Assembly (NCBI GenBank): GCA_026168455.1
Contig: CM047426.1
Location: 39,552,175 to 39,616,174, forward strand
DNA: 64,000 nt
Reading direction: 5' to 3'
DNA from: Theocolax elegans
Taxonomy: Eukaryota > Arthropoda > Insecta > Hymenoptera > Cerocephalidae
Numbering within the stretch: position 1 is the stretch's first letter; every line of letters starts with the position of its first letter. This document shows positions 56,265-64,000 of this stretch, piece after piece. The position numbers and the translations under genes were made by a program. The notes beneath the pieces were generated by a model. It saw only the letters and a program-made list of their open reading frames with translations. It was not told the origin of the DNA and searched no databases.

Positions 56265-57270
56265 ACGGATAATTTTTGTTATTTTCAGAGATATTTGAAG
56301 TCAAAGATAAAAAAAGCTTAGTTTTTAATCAAATTTCGATTTTCAATTTTACTTATCCCGGACAAGCGGGAACTGTTAACTATTTTTAATTTTTTATGCT
56401 AGGCAGCATTTACGTGGGGCAATTTTAAAACAAGGGTACCTAGTGTGAAAACGGAAAATTGTCGGTATTTTCGGAGATATTTGTCGTCAAAGATCAAAAA
56501 AACTCTGTAATTAATAAATTTTCGATATTTAATTTTAATTGTCTAGAACAAGTGCGAATATTAAACTATTTTTAATTTTTACGCCTCCCAACAGTTCCGG
56601 TGGGCAATTTTAAAGCAAGGGTACCTAGTGTGAAAACGGATAATTTTCGTTATTTTCAGAGATATTTGACGACAAAGATCAAAAAAGCTTAGTTTTTCAA
56701 TCAAATCTCGATTTTCAATTTTACTTATCCCGGACAAGCGGGAATTGTTAACTATTTTTAATTTTTTATGCGTCCCAACATTAACGTGGGGCAATTCTGA
56801 AGGAATGGTATACCTATAGTGATAAAACGGATAATCTTCGTTATTTTCGAAGATATTTGACGTGAAAGATCAAAAAAGCTTAGTTTTTCATTCAAATTTC
56901 AATTTTTAATTTTACTTTTCTACGACAAGCGCAAATATTCAACTGCTTTTAATTTTTTATGTCTCCCAGCATTTCCGGTGTGCAAGTGTAACGGAAGGGT
57001 ACCTAGTGTGAAAACGTGTAGTTTTCGTTATTTTCCGAGATATTTGACGTCAAAGAACGGTAAAACCTACTTTTCAAACAATTTTTGACTTTTAATTTTA
57101 TTTATGCGCAAGAATTGCAAATATGTTTGTTTTTTTTATTTTTTATTCCCCCAGCATGTCGGCGGAACATTTTTGGTGAATGGAAAAAAGAAAATTTTCG
57201 TAATTTTCAGAGATATTTGACGACGAAGAACGATGCAAAATTACATAAGAATTGTGACCTGTCGGGATAA
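56265..57270. repeat. ~185-bp diverged tandem repeat, right part
   Basis: Continuation of the array after the insertion, about five units with increasing divergence to the right. Words such as GATATTTGACGTCAAAGATC and TATCCCGGACAAGCG recur. No coding capacity. Confidence 0.85.
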
Positions 57271-57489
57271 CAAAAAAATACCGCTTCATTAGAGAATTAA
57301 TGAATATTGATTTATGAAAAATAATTCTATGTGAATCTATCGAAGAAATTCGAAGAAATAGGGTACATAAACTGCAATAGATGCTACTGAATTTAATTGA
57401 GACAATGATGTATGTTAGGGATTATTAATTATTATAAATTAATTTTTTTACTTCCCCATGCATGTTGTACAATTAAATTTTTTGTTGCC

Positions 57490-58625
57490 CAGGTTTAACG
57501 AGCAGGCAGGTCAGTTAAGAATGCGTAAATGAAATTAGACTCTAGTAAGCAGTGATGTTAAGTGGTTGTTCAGAGCAGCTTCTTCAAATCCTTAGTAGAT
57601 GTGCTTGCTCATCTAAACTGTAAAACGTAAAATTTAATAATTAAGCATTATTTTACAGTTATAGTTTCTAGTAGTAAATGAGCAAGAAATGATGTTTAAT
57701 TGCGTAAAATGTTTAAAATAACAGTAGGACAAATAAAGTCAGAAATCACCTTCTATTTAATTAGGAAGGGTCATTAGTCAGTAAGTAATAATATTATTTT
57801 TGCTACGGATTTGTATAAATTCAATAAGTTAGAACGATTATTATTAACAATTAGATTATTAGCAATATGGGTTATAAAAAAGTTTTAGAAAAACAACGTG
57901 TATGAAACATGCAAAGTATGTCTTGACAGTTCTTTTGTTGATTTATTGTTGGTTGACTATGGTAATGTTAAAATTTAATATTGAGAATAATTGTTACATG
58001 ATTAAAGATGTAGGAAAAATAGTTTAAAATAATTAATTATTGATTACTCAGTTTAACCAATATTTACTGTTACAAATAAGAATCTTGCATAATAATTATG
58101 ACGAGATGTGTTTCACTGACCCCATACAAGTTATTTTGTCAAAATACTAAGTAACGAATAATTATTCTTCTTACATCCTCATCCATGTCATAATTAAGTT
58201 TATTTTATAATGGTAAATTAACAAAATAAGTATTGTGACATACTCTGCGCGTTTCACACATTTTATTTTTGTTGCAATTTTATGATCACTTATGTTCCAA
58301 AACTAGTAATTTTGCTTACTTATTAATTGTTACAAAACTCCTTCCAAAATAAGTTTATGAATTGATCAAGTAAAGTTCCTTTAGTTCTAAAGAGGTGATT
58401 TCTAATATTACCTCTGCTACTGTTTCTTTTTAACATTTACCTAATTGATCATCCTCTTTTATCCACTTACTAACATAGATCATCTATAAAATAACGCGTA
58501 CTAATTAAATTACCTCTTCTACAAGTTCGTTGAGCATGCAGCTCTATTAAAGAGTCGAAGAAGCTGCTCCAACCAACCACCTGACATCATCGCTAGGAGT
58601 AGCTGCCTGCTTGTTCAACCTGTAA
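57490..58625. mobile_element. ~1.1-kb element with diverged inverted ends
   Basis: Left: CAGGTTTAACGAGCAGGCAG ... CAGAGCAGCTTCTTC (57,490-57,592). Right, inverted: GAAGAAGCTGCTCCAACC ... GCCTGCTTGTTCAACCTGTA (58,557-58,624). The two ends agree over about 100 bp with scattered changes and a deletion. The interior is AT-rich without recognised genes; several direct GTAATTTAATTAG-like words occur. Confidence 0.55.
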
Positions 58626-58779
58626 AACAGAACATTTGGTTTTTGTATATAGTTTACATTAGTGTTTAAGAAAAATATAACATATGTATTGAACACGTTA
58701 CCTCAGATAAAGTTTTATTTTCTTTTTCTATAAGCAGTCCTAAATCACTTACTGTTTCGCATAAATTGATAACTGCCCA

Positions 58780-59420
58780 CACAGCATGCAAGATTGCAGC
58801 AAGCATGCAGCAAGCTTCCATGAAAGATTCGGAATCTATTAGAAAGCTTTCATGAAATATTGTTGCAAACTAAAAATGTCCGGGGCACATTGACGGCTAC
58901 AAGCTTCCACGGAATATTGTAGGAATCTTACAAAAAATATTGCGGGAATATTTCTAGGAAGCTTCCTACAAGTTTCCAGGAAGTTATCGGAAAGTTTTCT
59001 AAACCCTTCAGGAAAGCTTTCATGAAAACTTTATGCAAGCATCTACAAAAAACCTTCTGCAAGATTTCTTGTTAGGGTATATAAAGGTTTAAGTAATCTA
59101 TCAGAAAGCTTTCATGGAATATTGCTGCAAACTAAAAATGTCCGGAGCACATTGACGGCTACAAGCTTCCGCGAAACATTGCAGAAATCATTCAAGAAAT
59201 ATTGTGGAAATATTTCTAGGAAGCTTCCAACAACTTTCCAGTAAGCAAGTGAAAAGATTCTTAAACCTTTCAAGAAGCATTTATGAAAACTTTATGCAAG
59301 CATCTAGCGGGAGATTTCCGCAAGAATTCTTGATAAGATGTATAAACCTTTTAATAAATCTTGCAGAAGTCTTTCAAGAATCCTTACGAAAATCTTTACA
59401 AACAATACGTTCAATTTAAT
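58780..59420. repeat. ~255-bp direct duplication rich in AAGCTTTC words
   Basis: 58,843-59,095 and 59,098-59,345 are alignable throughout (CTAAAAATGTCCGG(G/A)GCACA, CACATTGACGGCTACAAGCT, ACTTTATGCAAGCATCTA). The region is full of AAGCTT, GAAAGC, GCAAGC and TTCCAGGAAG-type short words with local inverted symmetry. Confidence 0.8.
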
Positions 59421-59555
59421 AAACAGTAAAAACGAAATTTTATTATTAAAAAAAATTGTAAAACATTTATTATATTTATACATGACATTTTATACATATA
59501 TTAATTATTTAAAATTTGTTACATAAATATTTAACACAAATCGCAAAGAAAGTTA

Positions 59556-59636
59556 TAACCTACAGCGGGAAACGAACCCCGGACGCACGCATGAAAAGTA
59601 AATCGCTCTAACCACTGCGCTATATCGCAACGCTTG
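59556..59636 (-). other. tRNA-like segment (SINE-type), decayed
   Basis: On the minus strand TAGCGCAGTGGTTAGAGC is a good A box, GGGTTCGTTTCCC a fair B box, and CTTTTCA sits at the anticodon-loop position (TTT, Lys-like). The acceptor and T stems do not pair properly, so it is not a working tRNA. Confidence 0.55.
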
Positions 59637-59639
59637 CAA

Positions 59640-59980
59640 GGCTACTTTTAGAACTTGTATATAATGATCAATCCATTTAAGTGAATATAATTACTAATAT
59701 TGTAATTATTTAATTATTTAATCAATAGTAAATTAAACTTAAATATAAATGAAAGCATTTAGTAAATAAATATTAATGTTCTTGCATCTCAAATTGTATT
59801 AATTTATATAACACTTAAAAATTATTTTTCAATTCAAAAGATTGTCTTATTTATATAGTTATCATTTTATCGTTATTTTTAAACAAATATATTCTCTAAA
59901 GTATTTACCGTAATATATTATGTCATGGAAAATAGTAACTAATCAGTGAGAGATCGCAAGCTTTCGTGAAAGGCAGCTGA
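59640..59980. other. AT-rich spacer
   Basis: Separates two repeat clusters; no features recognised. Confidence 0.5.
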
Positions 59981-59984
59981 TAGA

Positions 59985-60960
59985 TTGACCACACTCAAAA
60001 AAGTTTCGTTATGCATTCCCGATGCATTATGCAAAAATGTTTTACGAAAGATTGCGCCAATAAACAGTACCTATACTTTATAGAATGCTTGCGTGCAAGC
60101 TTCCAGCAAGATTCCAATGCAATTTTTGTAAAAGGGCAAAATACAATATTTTCGGCAAGCTTGCAAGTTTTCGGAAAACCACACGAAAGATGCAGTGAAA
60201 CATAAAATTAGTGTTGCATGAATGATTGATGAAATAGAGCCGTAATTATTGCAAAAATTTAACTGACAATGTTTCGAGAAAGATAGCTAGTCCATGCTAA
60301 AAAGAGTTTCGTTACGCAAGGCACAACAAGCTTCCAGAAGCTTATCTTAATAGGTTGCAGCAACGTGTCAAGGAATATTCTCGATGAAATATGCAAAAAT
60401 GTTTCACGAAAGATTACGGCAATAAACAGTACCTGCTTTGTAGAAACCTTATGTAAAAGCTTCAAGAAAGATTCCAATGCAGTTTTTGTGAAAGATAAAA
60501 ATACAATATATCTGGCAAGCTTCTTGCAAGTTTTCGGAAAACCACACGAAAGACGCAGTAGAACATAAAATTAAGTTTGCATGAAAGCTTCCTGAAATAT
60601 TGCCGCAAATATTGCTGCAACGTAACTAGCAATCTTTCAAGAGAGACTGTTGGATAGATTGCTGTAACCTTTCAAGCCACGGTTAAATAAGGTTTCGATA
60701 TGCATAGCGCAACAAGCTTTCAAAAGATTATCCTGGAAGATTACATCAACCTGTTGAGGAATATTCTCATTAAATTATGTAAAAAATTTTCACGAAAAAT
60801 GCAGTAATGAACAGTACCTGCTTCGTAGAAAGCTTGCTTAAAAGCTTGCAGCAAGTTTTCGGAAAACCACACGGTAACTCACAGTGAAACATAAAATTAT
60901 ACTTGCATCAAAGCTTGCTAAAATATTACCGCAAATATTGCAGAAATGTAACTGCCCAAT
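59985..60960. repeat. Three diverged copies of a ~360-390-bp unit
   Basis: Marker words ATGCAAAAATGTTT(T/C)ACGAAAG, AATAAACAGTACCT and GTTTTCGGAAAACCACACG occur in order at about 60,030, 60,389 and 60,779. Rich in AAGCTT and in short self-complementary words, like the 58.8-59.4-kb cluster. The short frames seen are by-products. Confidence 0.8.
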
Positions 60961-61970
60961 TAAAAAAAATTAGTATGGTTTATGTACCAAATTAATACGA
61001 AATTTTGCGCAAAGTACGTACAAAATCAGTTTCATAATTGTACCAAATCAGTACGAAATAATACTTTATCAAATAAAATGAGGGGTTGGGTGGTAAAAGG
61101 GCCTAACTCAATAGTATAGTTTTTGGAAAATTAAAAAAAAACAGTATAACTTTTCATCAGCTTTATACAACGATGTGATATTGTAAAATGTTATAATAAA
61201 TACTATTTGTTGTAAAAGTTCCGAGTGCAATTTTTCAGTTAAAGATTTATAATAAAAAAATATTAAATATTTAAATAATCGAGTTAGGCTCTTCATTGCC
61301 GATATCGAATAAATAACAGAAGCTTTATGATGAATAAATCACCTGAAAAACATTTGATTACTTAACATACATTTCTTATTAAATTTTGCTTACCAAACAT
61401 AACATATAAAAATATTATATTATGATTTTTCATGAGAATGTACAACTTTTTAATTTTAAAACAATTATCTTATGATACAGTTTGCGTAAAAACACATTTT
61501 GCGCATTGCTTTTCTTTAAAAAATCTCATTTACGCCCACGGTATAAAAATATATATATGGGGTGTTCCACGTGAAGTGATCCAGTCAAAAAATAAAATAT
61601 TTTTTCGGTGGAATCTTTCAGAAATGGGTTAAAAATGATGTAGCTAAATTTTTAGAGCTCTATTTTAAATACGTTTAATGCTGCTAGCAATCAAAAAATT
61701 GAAATTTAATGAAATTTTTTATTTTATAACTATATTTATCGCTTTATAACCCAAATCCTAGTGATTTTTTGTTATACATGTTGATTACAAAAAAGTTTGG
61801 AAATTTTCTGTAGAATCTGCTAAAGAACTTTAATCACCCCAATTATATACATATAGGTACTTGCTAGACATAAAATAAATCTTAAAATGCAAAAAAATGA
61901 GTTTCGCCACAATTTTTTTTTCCAAACCAAAAATCTATTTAAACGTTGAGAAATTACATTTTATTTGGTC
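60961..61970. other. AT-rich stretch with dispersed-repeat fragments
   Basis: GGGGTGTTCCACGTGAAGTGA near 61,560 has the look of a dispersed element end, but no partner was found. CCAAATTAATACGAAA and ACCAAATCAGTACGAAAT near 60,986-61,057 are a short local repeat. Confidence 0.4.
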
Positions 61971-61972
61971 TA

Positions 61973-62103
61973 TAGCTGGACACTGGCAGACAATTCTGGT
62001 CCAAGATATGGACACTTTAGTAAATTTGTAGTATTGTTTTTGTCCAAAAATGTCCATATCTTGGTTCTAAATTGTCTGCCATTCTCCAGCTTCAGACCAA
62101 ATG
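61973..62103. repeat. 131-bp hairpin element
   Basis: ATTTGGTCTATAGCTGGACA and GTCCAAGATATGGACA have their inverted partners at 62,045-62,103; about 50 bp of near-complete pairing on each side of a 30-bp loop. Confidence 0.7.
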
Positions 62104-62540
62104 AATAGTATATTACGAGATAAGGTCAGAAAGTTTGATTTTCTGTCGTGGTATGACGTTCGAGGCGAAGCCGAGTTTAAGGACGACGAGATAGGGTCAG
62201 AAAATCAAACTATCTGACCGTATGTCGTATACTATTTTTCTTATTCCGGACACCGAAAGTACGTTCAATAATTAATAATAACTAATAAAATAACCTAGAA
62301 GCCTATCACCCCATGTATTTACAGGTATATATAAATGTCTTTGCCTTTCGGTTAGGGCGCTCGGCACGACCTCTGCAGGCAACGACGTAACGCGCTGCGT
62401 TCCATTACTATATTTTCCAATTTTGATTTTAAGGCTAGTAATTGGGGTTATTTCTTATGCCCGCCCGATTTTTGCAAAAACGAGGCGAAGCTGAGTTTTG
62501 GCTGGTCGGGGCGGGCATAAAGTACACACGCAAATGTTTA
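62104..62540. other. Mixed stretch with GAGGCGAAGC(C/T)GAGTTT words and a tRNA-like A box
   Basis: CGAGGCGAAGCCGAGTTT (62,161) and CGAGGCGAAGCTGAGTTTT (62,483) are short dispersed words within small hairpins (GGTCAGAAA(G)TTTGATTTTC/inverted near 62,205; GCCCGCCC/GGGCGGGC near 62,460-62,516). TTTCGGTTAGGGCGCTCGG at about 62,346-62,364 resembles the A-box half of a tRNA-derived SINE. Confidence 0.45.
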
Positions 62541-62804
62541 TTAGGTGCATACTAAAATGAAAAAAATATAATCACACTTTTATACTTTTTATTTGAAACA
62601 TATAAAAGCTATGAAAATTAGAATACATTTTATTATTCAAGTAACAAATATTTTTTTTAGTTTAATTGTAATGACATAAAATGTCTTATTGATTTTCTTT
62701 GTTGCATTTACAAGTAATTATATTAAAAGTGCAACCCAGGCGGAAATTTATTTTTCCAGAAAGAGCTAAGAAAGGTAATAAATTTTATAATCAATTTATA
62801 ATAT

Positions 62805-63243
62805 GCAGATTTTGGACTCTATTAATAGTTAATAAGAATTTATAACTTTTATTAGCTCTTCTTAGCTTTTCATGATTTTATTAGCTTTTAGGTTTTTTTT
62901 GCGAGCTTAAATAAGCTTATAACTACTAATAACTTTTTAAAATGATTGTATACAGTAAATAAGTATTTAGAATTTTTATGAATATTTAGCAATAGCAATC
63001 TTTTATTAATAACTTTTGTTTTTTTTCATACATCACGTAGAAACAGCTAAAAACAGTTAAATACAGGAAAATGCAACAGTTACTATTAATGTCATTTTGT
63101 CGTTTTTCACGATATTTTCGAAATACAAAAATCTAATAAAACCTAATTAAGCGTAGAAATATTTACGAAATTTTAAAAATAACTAATAAAATCTTATAAA
63201 CATTACCAAATTTATTAAACTATTACTAGAGTCCAAAATCCGC
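62805..63243. mobile_element. ~440-bp inverted-repeat element (MITE)
   Basis: GC(A/G)GATTTTGGACTCTA at the left and its inverted copy at the right bound a block rich in TTAATAA/TTAGCTTTT words. No coding capacity. Confidence 0.65.
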
Positions 63244-63249
63244 ACTTTA

Positions 63250-64000
63250 TTGTCGCGTCATGATAGATGCAACGTACACATATGCGCGTACAGATACACA
63301 CACACATATGCACACACACATACGCACACACGTGCGCACACATTTAATACGTAAAGTAGGATGTCCTCGTCAAAGACAGGAACCGCCTTGAAAAATTCTA
63401 GCCAATAACTTAATTAGGTCACGCATGACAAAGAATAAATTAATTAAGTAAATGTACAATATTTGATTGGTCAAGAGGAACCAAAACTCCACCCCAAACC
63501 CTTGATATAAATAGGGATGTCGCACCGGGGTGTGCGCTCTTGCTCTTTAGTCCTTTCTCAAGTAAGGTAAAATCCTACTGTATCCAAAATTTAACGCGAA
63601 ATAAAGCAAGAATATCGAAAGTCATTGTTCAGTATCTTTAAACCTTCAAACACCAGTCTTTTTCCTATTCCCTTTAAAATCCAAATTAGTCTATACCGCA
63701 TTTCTATTGTAAGGGAATCTCTGTATCGAAGATCAACGAGAGCGAGAAAGACAGCCGAGCAGTTGCAGCCACCGGTCAACCGTAGATCTCCCGCCCGATA
63801 AGGTTGGTTGTTTTCCTTTCCTCGCCTTCACTCATTGTTGCACCTCGGGCTTACCCATGCACGTAAATTTCGGAAGGGTCTATGACCTGTGCTATACCGA
63901 GGAGAATTGCCACCCATCCTTGACGCTATACGCGTACTAAAACGGGGAACTTCTATTTTTAATTTAAATTCAGTCCATTTAATTTTTCTACGTTACGTCT
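63250..64000 (+). promoter_or_regulatory. LTR- or promoter-like region running off the window
   Basis: After a (CA)n tract (63,295-63,340), GATATAAATAGG provides a TATA box at 63,506-63,514, GCTCTTTAGTCC is a plausible start about 35 bp on, and AATAAAGCAAG at 63,600 is a possible early polyadenylation signal, the compact order typical of LTRs. An ATG-poor GC-richer leader (63,720-63,900) follows. It could be an LTR whose element continues to the right, or a host gene promoter. The left border was not defined. Confidence 0.4.

Noticed and set aside
59556..59636. Functional tRNA-Lys gene
   Set aside because: A and B boxes are present, but the acceptor ends do not pair and the T and anticodon stems are broken.

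Overview
The window reads as nuclear DNA of an insect, most likely an ant or another hymenopteran. It is very AT-rich, its introns follow GT-AG, and it is built mostly of nested transposable elements. The ant assignment is inference from the look of the repeats and protein fragments; nothing here proves the species. No prokaryotic operon, rRNA or CRISPR array was seen.

Region 1 (1-16,050): a two-gene DNA transposon on the + strand. Gene 1 is a multi-exon accessory gene (1-3,971). Gene 2 is a C2H2 zinc-finger DDE transposase resembling the CMC/EnSpm group, broken into 3,985-4,560 and 13,641-15,591. About 9.1 kb of other elements sits between the halves: a ~108-bp minisatellite, a Helitron N-terminal fragment itself split by a 1.59-kb element with 20-bp terminal inverted repeats, and a 3.2-kb palindromic element with ~1.4-kb arms. 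Intron 5 of gene 1 holds another 1.65-kb palindrome. Both transposon genes carry frameshifts or stops.

Region 2 (16,050-29,200): intergenic DNA with a decamer-phased inverted array, a dead TA-flanked pogo-like element, a GC-rich promoter- or LTR-like block, and a recent tandem duplication. The duplication copied part of the palindrome element together with the promoter and first exon of a small two-exon gene, and a 39-bp minisatellite then expanded in the second copy.

Region 3 (29,200-50,050): exons of a minus-strand gene resembling BEN-domain proteins, spread over 21 kb. One exon is split by a palindromic transposon and another has an in-frame TGA. Its 13.5-kb intron contains an 8.2-kb Ty3/gypsy retrotransposon (33,089-41,282, minus strand) with two non-matching LTR ends and a duplicated, frame-broken RT segment.

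Region 4 (50,050-64,000): a second decamer-phased inverted array, another palindrome, an intronless SprT/Spartan-like metalloprotease ORF (53,405-53,926), a ~185-bp tandem repeat interrupted by a 1.9-kb LTR-like insertion with 4-bp target duplications, tRNA-like SINE remnants, diverged tandem repeats, small inverted-repeat elements, and an LTR- or promoter-like end running off the window.

The genes do not form a pathway. The common theme is repeated nesting of palindromic and inverted-repeat elements around a few decayed or possibly live host and transposon genes.
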